NCBI GenBank assembly: GCA_013822085.1 | Contig: PNJV01000010.1 | Coordinates: 1-60,679, forward strand | Direction: 5' to 3' | DNA from: Isosphaera sp. | GTDB taxonomy: Bacteria; Planctomycetota; Phycisphaerae; Phycisphaerales; UBA1924 | DNA: 60,679 bases | Part shown: piece by piece, positions 20,218 to 28,260 of the stretch | Position numbering within the stretch: the first letter of the stretch is position 1 | Layout: each line of letters starts with the position of its first letter | Program-made: the position numbers and the translations under genes | Notes under the pieces: model-generated | Database searches by the model: none | What the model saw: only the letters and a program-made list of their open reading frames with translations | What the model was told of the DNA's origin: nothing

Positions 20218-21924
20218 ATGCTGGCGCGCGTGGGGACATTCCTGCTCCAGGGCATCGACGCGGCGGCGTGCGAGGTCGAGATCGACCACGACCACACCGC
20301 CATGGACGCCCGGCCGGCCGTGGTGGGCCTGCCGGACACCGCGGTCAAGGAATCACTCGACCGGGTGCGCTCGGCCCTGACCAACAGCGGCTACGCGTTC
20401 CCGCCGGGGCGGGTGCTCATCAGCCTGGCCCCAGCGGACCTTCGCAAGGAGGGCCCGCTGTACGACCTGCCCATGGCCCTGGGCCTGATGATCGCCCAGG
20501 GGATGCTGGCCGATCGCAGCGCAACGCCGGCCCGGCCCGGGCGTGGTCCGGCTGGGCCCGTTGGGCCGGGGCGTGCGCAGGGTGTGCCCGGGCGTGCGCC
20601 GGGCCCAGCGCCGGCGGCCGGGAGCGCCGCGCACCAGGAGCTGCTCGATGACCTGGCGGCGCTGGACGCGGCCGGGGGCGTGGGGGGTGCGGCGACCGAG
20701 CCCCCGGACATCCGCTCGCTGCTCTTTGCCGGCGAGCTGGCCCTGGACGGGCGGCTCCGGCCGGTGCGCGGCGTGATCGCGATGGCGGCGCTGGCGCGTC
20801 GGATGGGCCTGCGCGGGGTGGTGGTGCCCAGCCAGAACGCCGCCGAGGCGAGCGTGGTCCCGGGGATCGAGGTCTGGGGCCCGGCGACGCTGGCCGAGCT
20901 GGTGGGGCTGCTCAGGGGCGAGCTGGACCTGGCCCCGACGCCGCCAACGGACGTGCCGGGCCTGCTGCGCCAGGCGCCGGCGTCGGTCGACTTCGCCGAC
21001 GTGCGCGGGCAGGAGGCCGTCAAGCGGGCGATCGTGGTGGCCGCGGCGGGCGGGCACAACATCCTGATGCTGGGCCCGGCCGGCACCGGCAAGAGCATGA
21101 TGGCCAAGGCCCTGCCCGGGGTGCTCCCGCCGCTGACGCCCGACGAGGCCATCGACGTGACGCGGATCTATTCGGCCGCCGGCGCGCTGCCCGAGGGCGT
21201 GAGCCTGATCACGGCCCGGCCCGTGCGCTCGCCGCACCACACCGCCTCGGCGTCGGCGGTCATCGGCGGGGGCGCCGTGCCGCGGCCGGGGGAGGTCTCG
21301 CTGGCCCATCACGGCGTGCTCTTCCTCGACGAGCTGCCCGAGTTCCCGCGCGACGTCCTCGAGACGCTGCGCCAGCCGCTTGAGGACCACGTGGTGACGA
21401 TCGCCCGGTCGCACTCGGCGGTGCGGTTCCCGGCGTCGTTCATGCTCGTGGCGGCGATGAACCCCACGCCCAAGGGGGACGTGGCCCGCGACCAGGTCGG
21501 CAAGCGCGCCATGGACCGCTACCTGGCGCGGCTCTCGGGCCCGCTGATCGACCGCATCGACCTGCACGTGGAGGCCCCGGCGGTGCCCTGGAAGGACCTG
21601 GCCGACACCGACGCCCCTCGCGGCTCGTCCACGGCGCAGATGCGCGCGGTGGTCCTGGCGGCTCGGCGGTTCCAGGCCGGGCGCCAGGGCCCGGTGCCCA
21701 ACGCCCGCCTCTCGGGCCGGCGCCTCGACGAGCTGGCGCCCATGGACGACGACGCCCGGGCCCTCCTCGGGCAGGCCATCACCGAGCTGGGCCTCTCGGC
21801 CCGGGCCTACGACAAGCTCCGCCGGGTGGCACGCACGATCGCCGACATCGACTCGGCGCACACCGTGGCGCTGGCGCACGTCGCTGAGGCCGTGCAGTAC
21901 CGCCTGCTGGACCGCAGGCCCTGA
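20218..21924 (+). CDS. YifB/ComM-family AAA+ ATPase (Mg-chelatase-like)
   Basis: A 568-residue protein of the YifB/ComM group, whose members include the ComM helicase that extends heteroduplex joints in natural transformation. The N-terminal Lon-protease-like fold opens at LARVGTFLLQGIDA and holds VVGLPDTAVKES and LSPAD-like LISLAPADLRKEG. The AAA+ core has Walker A GPAGTGKSMM near residue 285, the Walker B GVLFLDELPEF and SGPLIDRIDL. Residues about 102-155 are a Pro/Gly/Ala-rich insertion inside the N-terminal domain. The Cys cluster usual after AAMNP (CPCG) is missing: the chain reads AAMNPTPKGD. I chose the start at LARVG, where family similarity begins. Confidence 0.9.
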   Translation: MLARVGTFLLQGIDAAACEVEIDHDHTAMDARPAVVGLPDTAVKESLDRVRSALTNSGYAFPPGRVLISLAPADLRKEGPLYDLPMALGLMIAQGMLADRSATPARPGRGPAGPVGPGRAQGVPGRAPGPAPAAGSAAHQELLDDLAALDAAGGVGGAATEPPDIRSLLFAGELALDGRLRPVRGVIAMAALARRMGLRGVVVPSQNAAEASVVPGIEVWGPATLAELVGLLRGELDLAPTPPTDVPGLLRQAPASVDFADVRGQEAVKRAIVVAAAGGHNILMLGPAGTGKSMMAKALPGVLPPLTPDEAIDVTRIYSAAGALPEGVSLITARPVRSPHHTASASAVIGGGAVPRPGEVSLAHHGVLFLDELPEFPRDVLETLRQPLEDHVVTIARSHSAVRFPASFMLVAAMNPTPKGDVARDQVGKRAMDRYLARLSGPLIDRIDLHVEAPAVPWKDLADTDAPRGSSTAQMRAVVLAARRFQAGRQGPVPNARLSGRRLDELAPMDDDARALLGQAITELGLSARAYDKLRRVARTIADIDSAHTVALAHVAEAVQYRLLDRRP

Positions 21925-21997
21925 GCGGGGCCGCCTGAGGGCTCCACCCCTCACCCCGGCGTGCATCTGCCCGGACGCCCCGTGCGATAGGAGCGGC

Positions 21998-22600
21998 ATG
22001 AACATCACCAACCTGCTCGCCGGCGTGGCCATCGGCGCCGTGGTCACGACCATCGCCGGGGTGGCCTACGCGCTGAGCCGAGCGGGCGAGCCGGTCGCTG
22101 GCCCGGCGCCCGGTGCCGCCGGGCCGGTCTTCCCCACGGTGCGCGGCGAGAACCTCAACAAGCGGCCCTTCGAGCTGCCCGCGGGCTTCGACGCGCCCTA
22201 CAGCGTGGTGATGGTGGCGTTCTACCAGCGCCAGCAGGAGGACGTGAACACCTGGCTGCCCACGGCCGCGGAGCTGGCCAAGGACCACGCCAACGTCGAG
22301 TATTACGAGCTGCCGACCATCTCGGCCCAGTGGGGCTTGATGCGCGGCTGGGTCGACGGCGGCATGCGCAGCGGCATCCCCGCCTTCGCCGCCCGCGAGC
22401 GGACGATCACGCTCTACACCGACACCGCCGAGTTCCGGCGGATCGCGGGCATCGACGACCCGGAGCGGATCTGGGTCGGGCTGGTCGACCGCGCCGGCGT
22501 GATCCACTGGTCGGCGCGCGGGACGATGAACGCTGACTCGGAGCGCGGGCTGCGCACGGCCGTCGGCGACCTGGCGGCGCCGCAGTCCAAGGGGCTCTGA
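21998..22600 (+). CDS. Membrane-anchored thioredoxin-fold protein without CxxC
   Basis: A 200-residue protein with an N-terminal hydrophobic anchor or signal (residues about 5-26) and a predicted thioredoxin-like domain: FPTVRGENLNKRPFELP, then YSVVMVAFYQRQQEDVNTWL, as in AhpC/TSA-like or ATP10-type folds. No Cys is present, so it cannot do thiol redox chemistry; it may be a structural or chaperone-type member. AGGAG precedes the ATG. It lies 73 bases after the ComM-like gene on the same strand. The family call is by pattern and moderate. Confidence 0.6.
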   Translation: MNITNLLAGVAIGAVVTTIAGVAYALSRAGEPVAGPAPGAAGPVFPTVRGENLNKRPFELPAGFDAPYSVVMVAFYQRQQEDVNTWLPTAAELAKDHANVEYYELPTISAQWGLMRGWVDGGMRSGIPAFAARERTITLYTDTAEFRRIAGIDDPERIWVGLVDRAGVIHWSARGTMNADSERGLRTAVGDLAAPQSKGL

Positions 22601-22692
22601 GCCGGGCGCTGGGCCGCCTGGTCTGGCGGGCCACGCCGGCCGCTCAATGCGCGGTACGGCCCGTCACGGCGGCGCGGGCCGGCACGGGCAGT

Positions 22693-23187
22693 TCAGAGGG
22701 CCAGCACCGCCAGGTTGATGATCAGCGCGGCCCAGAGGGCCGCTGCCAGGTCGTCCAGCAGCACGCCCCAGGGGCCGGCGATGCGCTCCAGGCCCCGGCA
22801 GGGCCAGGGCTTGACGATGTCGCACAGGCGGAAGACCACAAACGACACCGCCAGGGTGAACAGGCTCAGCGGCATGCCCGCCAGGCCCGCTGTGGGGAGC
22901 AGGGCCATGACCAGGGCCATGCCGGCGGTCTCGTCGGCGACAAAGTCCGGCGGGTCGGGGTCGCCCAGGACCGCAACAGCCCGCTCGCCCTCAGCGACGC
23001 AGATCAGCGCACAGGCGGCGCTGAGCATGGCCATGACGAGCGTGTACTCGGCGTGCGGGCCCGACCACCCGCCCAGGGCCAGCAGGATCCCCCCCAGGAC
23101 CACCGGCGGGACGGAGCCCCACGTGCCCGGGGCTGGGCGGAGCCTGCCAAGGCCGAACGTGGTGATCAGGAGCGTGCTGCGGTCCAT
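22693..23187 (-). CDS. pgpA: Phosphatidylglycerophosphatase A
   Basis: Removes phosphate from phosphatidylglycerophosphate to give phosphatidylglycerol, at the inner membrane. The 164-residue protein shows FGLGRLRPAPGTWGS at the N-terminus, the acidic metal site DFVADETAGM, and CDIVKPWPCRGLERIAGPWG followed by LLDDLAAAL, the signature of PgpA. Three or four membrane helices are visible. An in-frame ATG four codons upstream (23199) is an alternative start. The gene lies 251 bases downstream of pgsA, which makes its substrate, so the two form a phospholipid pair. Confidence 0.92.
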   Translation of the reverse strand: MDRSTLLITTFGLGRLRPAPGTWGSVPPVVLGGILLALGGWSGPHAEYTLVMAMLSAACALICVAEGERAVAVLGDPDPPDFVADETAGMALVMALLPTAGLAGMPLSLFTLAVSFVVFRLCDIVKPWPCRGLERIAGPWGVLLDDLAAALWAALIINLAVLAL

Positions 23188-23217
23188 CGCCGCCAGCATA
23201 CCGCGCACAATGACAGA

Positions 23218-23250
23218 GGGCCGCCTATCGGAACACGCGATAGACGGCCC
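23218..23250. terminator. Strong hairpin between pgsA and pgpA
   Basis: Two 13-base arms (GGGCCGCCTATCG and CGATAGACGGCCC) pair with one wobble position around a 7-base loop. No T-tract follows on either strand, so it may be an mRNA processing or stability element, or an attenuating structure ahead of pgpA, rather than an intrinsic terminator. Confidence 0.5.
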
Positions 23251-23348
23251 GTGAGAGAGATCAGGAACAACCCGCTGGTGGACCCAGCCAGGGCCAGCGA
23301 CTCGGCGGGCACGGCGTACAGCGCACACGCCCGCGCCCAGGTCCACAC

Positions 23349-23394
23349 GTCCGTGCCACGCCGATACGTCCGTGCCCATGTCAATACGTCCGCC
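23349..23394. repeat. Three ACGTCCG direct repeats
   Basis: ACGTCCG occurs three times spaced 19 and 20 bases apart, about two helical turns, in the non-coding DNA downstream of pgsA. The regular spacing could reflect protein binding or just short duplication. Confidence 0.5.
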
Positions 23395-23438
23395 GGGGGC
23401 GAAGTTGACGCATGCGGGGCGATTTCTTTGCTGGGTGA

Positions 23439-24245
23439 TCACGCAGCTGGGGCGGATCGCCGGTGTTCGGCCGGCGGCGGCGGGTTCTCGGGCCTGGCGC
23501 CGATGGCCCGAAGGACGTAGGGCACGCCGGAGAGCGCGGTGACAGCGACGATCAGCCAGCAGGCGGCCCGGGCGAGCGTGTGCCAGGCGGTGGGCGCGGT
23601 GTCGGTGCGGAGCAGCCCCAGGCCGGCCAGGAGCATCAGCGCGGGCAGGCCCAGGGACTGGAGGATCATTTTGAGCTTGCCGGCCGGGTCGGCCCCGAAG
23701 GGGACGCCGCGGGACTCGAGGACGGCGCGGATGGACGTGACCAGGAGCTCGCGGGCCACGAGCACCACGACCATCCATGTGTGGAGCCCGAAGACGGGCA
23801 CGGGGGGCGCAAGAGGCGCAAGGTGCGCGGGGGTGAGGGGGCCGGCGGGGGTCGCTGCGGAGAAGCTCGGGCCAGCGAGCATCACCGCGGTCCCGAGCAC
23901 CAGGACCTTGTCGGCGAAGGGGTCCATCACCCGCCCAAAGGTGGAGACGGCGGCCCACCTGCGGGCGAGGAAGCCGTCGAGCGCGTCGGTGAGGGCCGCT
24001 ATTACAAAGAGAGCTGTCGCAGCGAGCAGCTGCGGGTCCGGCGCGCCGCTGGCCGCGGGCGACTGGCGCCAGTCGGTGCGTGCCAGGAGCGCAAAGACGC
24101 CCAAGGAGACCAGGACGCGCGCCGTCGTGAGCGCGTTGGGGATGCGGGCGCGCACGGCTGAGCGGGACGCTCCAGCGGGCGCGGGCGCGGGCGCGGGCGG
24201 GGGCGCTGGGGCGGGGCGCTCGGCGTGGGGGGGGGCGTGGGTCAC
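23439..24245 (-). CDS. pgsA: CDP-diacylglycerol-glycerol-3-phosphate 3-phosphatidyltransferase
   Basis: Makes phosphatidylglycerophosphate from CDP-diacylglycerol and glycerol 3-phosphate in the inner membrane. The CDP-alcohol phosphotransferase signature D-x2-D-G-x2-A-R-x8-G-x3-D-x3-D is perfect: D87, D90, G91, A94, R95, G104, D108, D112. The remaining chain has five or six hydrophobic helices. The N-terminal 30 residues are Pro/Ala-rich and arise from a GTG start with no visible ribosome site; the real start may be further in, near ARIPNALTTARV. A 268-residue product is longer than usual because of this tail, a loop near 125-150 and a Pro-rich C-terminus. It is upstream of pgpA. Confidence 0.93.
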   Translation of the reverse strand: MTHAPPHAERPAPAPPPAPAPAPAGASRSAVRARIPNALTTARVLVSLGVFALLARTDWRQSPAASGAPDPQLLAATALFVIAALTDALDGFLARRWAAVSTFGRVMDPFADKVLVLGTAVMLAGPSFSAATPAGPLTPAHLAPLAPPVPVFGLHTWMVVVLVARELLVTSIRAVLESRGVPFGADPAGKLKMILQSLGLPALMLLAGLGLLRTDTAPTAWHTLARAACWLIVAVTALSGVPYVLRAIGARPENPPPPAEHRRSAPAA

Positions 24246-24306
24246 GCGGTGGGGGCTCTGACGGGGGGTCGTTGGGGGGGCGGTTGAATGGGCTGCGGCG
24301 CGTCCG

Positions 24307-24312
24307 TATGCT
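24307..24312 (+). promoter_or_regulatory. Possible -10 box of the nuoJKLMN operon
   Basis: TATGCT lies 55 bases before the nuoJ GTG, downstream of three G-runs. The same hexamer precedes the ComM-like gene. No -35 is clear. Confidence 0.3.
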
Positions 24313-24366
24313 CACGCCCGCGCGGGGATCACCAGTGCCAGCAGTGCCCGTCGGGCGGAGCGTCGC

Positions 24367-25491
24367 GTGCAGAGCGTGTTGAACCCGATCCTGCTCTATG
24401 CGGCCTGCGCCCTTGGCGGTGTGGGCGTGCTTGTGGCGCTGCCCGGCCGAAGGGCGTCACCGTATGCGGTGGGGGCGGTGCTCGGGGGCGCAGCGCTGGG
24501 GCTGGTGTTCATCGGGCTGGGCGTGGCCTGGCCCGATCATCTTCCGAACTTGCACTTTTATCTCTTTGCGACCATCGCGCTGGGGTGCTCGCTGCGCGTG
24601 ATCACCCACCAGCGGCCGGTGTACGCGGCGTTGTACTTCGTCCTGATGATCCTGGCGACATCGGGCCTGTACCTGATCTTGTCAGCCGAGTTCCTGGCCT
24701 TTGCGCTGGTGATCGTGTACGCCGGCGCGATCCTGATCACGTACCTGTTCGTGATCATGCTGGCGACCGAGTCGCCGACGCAGGAGTCAGCGGAGCTGCT
24801 CTCGGACTACGACCGCCAGAGCCGCGACCCGCTGGGGGCGACGCTGGCGGGTTTTGTGCTCTTGGCGGGCCTGACGGTGCTGCTGGCGCAAGGGTCGGCG
24901 GGGCTGCCCAGCGCCGCCAGCCTGGCCACGACGGGGGACGATCAGAAGCTGGCGCTGGTGCCCGCGCAGGTGGAGCGGACGCTGGCGCGGGCCCGGGACG
25001 CGCAGGGGGAGCGGCTCTTGCAGCCCGGCGAGCGGCTGGCGATCGCCGACGACGAGTCGCGCGACGCGCTGATCGCCGCCGGCGTGCTGGCGCCCGAGCG
25101 CTGGCCCGGGGTGCGGCCGCAGAACCCCGAGGGCGCGCCGGCGTACGCGATCAGCCCGGCCGAGGGGTGGCTGGTGATCGCTGGGAGCGACGGGGGCCGG
25201 CGCGTGCTCGAGCGGGCCCAGTGGCCGGCGGACCTGAGCCTGCCCAACACGCTGGGCGTGGGCTTTGCGCTCATCGACGAGCACCCCGGGGCGATCGAGA
25301 TCGCCGGCGTGATCCTGCTGATGGCGATGCTCGGCGCGGTCGTGCTGGCGCGCAAGAAGGTCGAGATGGACGAGGCCGTCAAGGCCATGGCCGCGGCGCA
25401 CGAGCGCTCCGGCGGGCCCGGGGTGGACGTGCTGGGCATGGAGGGGCCGTACGTGGAGCCCGGGGTCGGGCAAGGGGGTCGGCCGGCGTGA
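24367..25491 (+). CDS. nuoJ: NADH-quinone oxidoreductase subunit J, enlarged
   Basis: A membrane-arm subunit of complex I with the flexible helix that helps couple quinone reduction to proton pumping. Hydrophobic helices occur at the N-terminus, and the conserved third-helix region reads ALYFVLMILATSGLYLIL with AFALVIVYAGAILITYLFVI after it. The protein has 374 residues against about 165-200 usually: a hydrophilic insertion of about 115 residues (roughly 177-293) lies between helices four and five, then NTLGVGFALIDEHPGAIEIA and the last helix. The GTG start follows GGAG. The stop overlaps nuoK by four bases (GTGA), so translation is coupled. It opens an operon of five nuo genes. Confidence 0.92.
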   Translation: MQSVLNPILLYAACALGGVGVLVALPGRRASPYAVGAVLGGAALGLVFIGLGVAWPDHLPNLHFYLFATIALGCSLRVITHQRPVYAALYFVLMILATSGLYLILSAEFLAFALVIVYAGAILITYLFVIMLATESPTQESAELLSDYDRQSRDPLGATLAGFVLLAGLTVLLAQGSAGLPSAASLATTGDDQKLALVPAQVERTLARARDAQGERLLQPGERLAIADDESRDALIAAGVLAPERWPGVRPQNPEGAPAYAISPAEGWLVIAGSDGGRRVLERAQWPADLSLPNTLGVGFALIDEHPGAIEIAGVILLMAMLGAVVLARKKVEMDEAVKAMAAAHERSGGPGVDVLGMEGPYVEPGVGQGGRPA

Positions 25492-25877
25492 GCGCAGCAG
25501 CGGTCTATCCCGCGATGGCCCAGGCCCTGGCTGCGGCGGCGCTGGGGCAGGGCGCGTTCCCGGAGCCGGTCTCGGGGGTGACGCTCTACCACTACCTGTT
25601 CGTCTCGGCGGCGCTGTTTGCGCTCGGGGTGATCGGGTTTGTGACGCGCCGGAACCTGATCATCATGTTCCTGTGCACGGAGCTGATGTTCCAGGCGGCG
25701 GGGCTGGCGCTGATCGCCTTCTCGCGGTACCACCTGCACCACACGGGCTCGGCGTTTGTGATCTTCGTGCTGACGGTGGCGGCGGCGGAGGCGGCCATGG
25801 CGCTGGCGCTGGTTGTGCTGCTGTTCCGTCGTCGCCAGACGCTCGACGGCACGCAGTGGAGGCAGCTGCGCGGCTGA
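25488..25877 (+). CDS. nuoK: NADH-quinone oxidoreductase subunit K
   Basis: A small three-helix antiporter-like membrane subunit of complex I. The 129-residue chain has the two buried glutamates of the proton path, in MFLCTELMFQAAGLALIAF and VAAAEAAMALALVVLL. I start at the GTG that overlaps the nuoJ stop; the first 28 residues before HYLFVSAALFALG are an Ala-rich extension, and an ATG at 25515 is an alternative. A run of G residues serves as a weak ribosome site. nuoL follows 22 bases later. Confidence 0.92.
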   Translation: MSAAAVYPAMAQALAAAALGQGAFPEPVSGVTLYHYLFVSAALFALGVIGFVTRRNLIIMFLCTELMFQAAGLALIAFSRYHLHHTGSAFVIFVLTVAAAEAAMALALVVLLFRRRQTLDGTQWRQLRG

Positions 25878-25899
25878 GCGCACGGGAGGCGTCGAGGGC

Positions 25900-28191
25900 A
25901 TGCTTGCGACCATGGGGCTCATCACGGGGACGGCGGCCGGCGGCGCTGCGCTGGCGGCGGCGCCGGGCGCTGAGGCGCTGGCGGGGGCTGGGGGAGTGGC
26001 GGGCGTCTCGGTCTCCGCCCACGGGGCGCCGCTGGCGGTGCTGGCCATCGCGCTCCTGCCGCTGCTGGGCGCCGCGCTGTGCGCCCTGACGGCGCCGCTG
26101 AGGCTCGGCGGCAAGCTGCCGGCGTGGATCACCGTCGGGGGCCTGGCGGCGGCGTTCGGGCTCACGGTGCTCATGCACAGCGGGGTGTCGGGCCTGGCCG
26201 CCGGCGAGGCCCTGGTGGCGCACGGGTACGAGTGGATCGCCTTCCAGTCCGGGGCGGGCCCGGGGGACCGGTTCGTGGCCCCGTTCGGGTTCTACCTCGA
26301 CTCGCTCACGTCGCTGTGGATGCTCTTTGTGACCGGGCTCGGGTGCCTGATCGCGCTCTACGCCAGCGAGTACATGGAGCACGACGTGGGGCTGGGGTAC
26401 GCCCGGTTCTTCGTGGCGTTCAACCTGTTCGTGTTCTCGATGGCCTGCCTGGTCATGGCCGACAACCTGCTGCTGCTCTTCCTGGGGTGGGAGGGCGTGG
26501 GGCTGTGCTCGTACCTGCTCATCGGGTACTTCTACAAGAAGCCCGAGGCCGTGGCGGCGGCCAAGAAGGCCTTCATCGTCAACCGCGTGGGCGACTTCGG
26601 CCTGCTGCTGGGCATCCTGACGATCTTCGGCGTGTTCGGCACGGTCGAGTACGCGGCCCTGTTCCCGAAGCTGGCGGCGGGCCGCGACGCCCTGGGCGAG
26701 CCGCTGGCCGCGTGGGTGGGCTGGGTGGTGCCGCTGCTGCTGGTGTGCGGGGCGTTCGGCAAGTCGGCCCAGCTGTTCTTCTACGTCTGGCTCCCCGACG
26801 CCATGGAGGGCCCCACGCCGGTCTCGGCGCTGATCCACGCGGCGACGATGGTCACCGCGGGGGTGTACCTGATCGCGCGCATGTTCCCGGCCTTCACGCT
26901 CGACGAGCAGCAGTGGGTGCTCGGGCTGGTCGCCGCCAGCGGCGCCGTCACGGCGTTGTGGTCGGCCACGATCGCCATGGCCCAGCACGACATCAAGCGC
27001 ATCATGGGCTACTCGACGATCTCGCAGCTGGGGTACATGTTCGCTGGGCTGGGGGTGCTGACCACCACCGGGGCGGCCTTCCACGTCTTCACCCACGCGT
27101 TCTTCAAGGCCACGCTCTTCCTGTGCTGCGGGGCGGTGATGCACGGCTTTGCCGGCCAGCTGGACCTGCGCCGCCTCTCGGGGGTCTGGTGGGTCAAGGG
27201 CTGGGGCATCATCGGCGCAGCGATGCTCGTCGGCTGCCTGAACCTGGCCGGCTTCCCCTTCACCGCCGGGTTCTTCAGCAAGGACACGATCCTGGCCCAG
27301 GCCTTCGTCACGCCCGGCGCCGCGTGGGTGGGCTGGGTGCTGCTGCTCACCGCGGGCCTCACGGCGTACTACACCTTCAGGGTCTTCTTCCGCGTCTTCG
27401 TCGGGCCCGTTGAGTATCACCCCGGCCAGGACGACCACGGCCACCAGGGCGACGACGGCCACGCCCACAGCAGCCAGCACGGGCACGCCGGCGGCCACGG
27501 CCATGCCAGCGGCCAGTTCCACCCGCACGCGCCCCGCTGGGCGATCAACTCCGTCGTGGGCGCCCTGGCGGTGCTCTCGATCGCGGCGGCGGCAACGTAC
27601 TTCGTCTACCCGCAGGAGCACGGCTGGGTGGGCAAGATGGTCGGGCATTCCACAGCGGCCTTTGCGGCACCGGGCGAGCACCACAGCGGTGCGCACGCCG
27701 ACCCGCACAGCGATGCGCACAGCACCGACTTGCGCAGCAACGGGGCTGCGCACGCCGCGGCGCTGGGGACGTTCCTGGGCTTTGACCCGCACGCGGTGAT
27801 GTACTACGTCTCGGCGCTGGTGGGCGCGGTGGGCATCGGCGTGGCGTACCTGCTCCACGGGGCGGGGCGGCGCACAGCGGCCACGGCCGGGGCCGACGGC
27901 CTGCTGCGCAACCCGCTGGTGGCCCTGGTCCACCGGGGCGCCCACCGCAAGTGGTACGTCGACGAGGTGTACCACGCCCTGATCACGCTGCCGCTGTGGG
28001 TGCTCGGGCACGTGCTGCACCTGGTCGATCGCCTGCTGGTCGACGGGCTGGTCAACGCCGTCGGCGCAGCGCCCAAGCTCACGGGCGGGCGGCTGCGCGT
28101 GCAGCAGTCGGGCGTCCTCAACGGGTACGCGGTGGCGATGGCCGGGGGGATCGCGCTGGTGGTTCTCTTGGTGGTGTTCATGACCAACTGA
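25900..28191 (+). CDS. nuoL: NADH-quinone oxidoreductase subunit L
   Basis: The distal proton-pumping antiporter-like subunit of complex I, 763 residues. Conserved features are LYASEYMEHD, the key Glu in FLGWEGVGLCSYLLIG, the lysine in GKSAQLFFYVWLPDAMEGPT followed by PVSALIHAATMV, and GYSTISQLGYM. The C-terminal region supplies the long lateral helix. Two His-rich segments interrupt the C-terminal third: residues about 506-543 (repeats of HGH, HAH, GHGH type with Asp) and about 590-612. These resemble metal-binding loops of zinc transporters and are unusual for NuoL, though NuoM in the same operon has one too. GGGAGG precedes the ATG. A 69-base gap separates it from nuoM. Confidence 0.95.
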   Translation: MLATMGLITGTAAGGAALAAAPGAEALAGAGGVAGVSVSAHGAPLAVLAIALLPLLGAALCALTAPLRLGGKLPAWITVGGLAAAFGLTVLMHSGVSGLAAGEALVAHGYEWIAFQSGAGPGDRFVAPFGFYLDSLTSLWMLFVTGLGCLIALYASEYMEHDVGLGYARFFVAFNLFVFSMACLVMADNLLLLFLGWEGVGLCSYLLIGYFYKKPEAVAAAKKAFIVNRVGDFGLLLGILTIFGVFGTVEYAALFPKLAAGRDALGEPLAAWVGWVVPLLLVCGAFGKSAQLFFYVWLPDAMEGPTPVSALIHAATMVTAGVYLIARMFPAFTLDEQQWVLGLVAASGAVTALWSATIAMAQHDIKRIMGYSTISQLGYMFAGLGVLTTTGAAFHVFTHAFFKATLFLCCGAVMHGFAGQLDLRRLSGVWWVKGWGIIGAAMLVGCLNLAGFPFTAGFFSKDTILAQAFVTPGAAWVGWVLLLTAGLTAYYTFRVFFRVFVGPVEYHPGQDDHGHQGDDGHAHSSQHGHAGGHGHASGQFHPHAPRWAINSVVGALAVLSIAAAATYFVYPQEHGWVGKMVGHSTAAFAAPGEHHSGAHADPHSDAHSTDLRSNGAAHAAALGTFLGFDPHAVMYYVSALVGAVGIGVAYLLHGAGRRTAATAGADGLLRNPLVALVHRGAHRKWYVDEVYHALITLPLWVLGHVLHLVDRLLVDGLVNAVGAAPKLTGGRLRVQQSGVLNGYAVAMAGGIALVVLLVVFMTN

Positions 28192-28260
28192 CGCTCGGGG
28201 CGGTGGCGCCGGCGTCGGGGGCGCAGCCGTGCCCGCGGCGTCGGCCGAGGCGAGTGACGC

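Noticed and set aside
23349-23394. Spaced ACGTCCG repeats as a replication origin or DnaA boxes
   Set aside because: They do not match the DnaA box consensus, and no dnaA, dnaN or AT-rich unwinding region is nearby.
25663-28020. A 785-codon minus-strand frame opposite nuoKL
   Set aside because: His/Arg/Gln-rich antisense translation of transmembrane codons; no family features.
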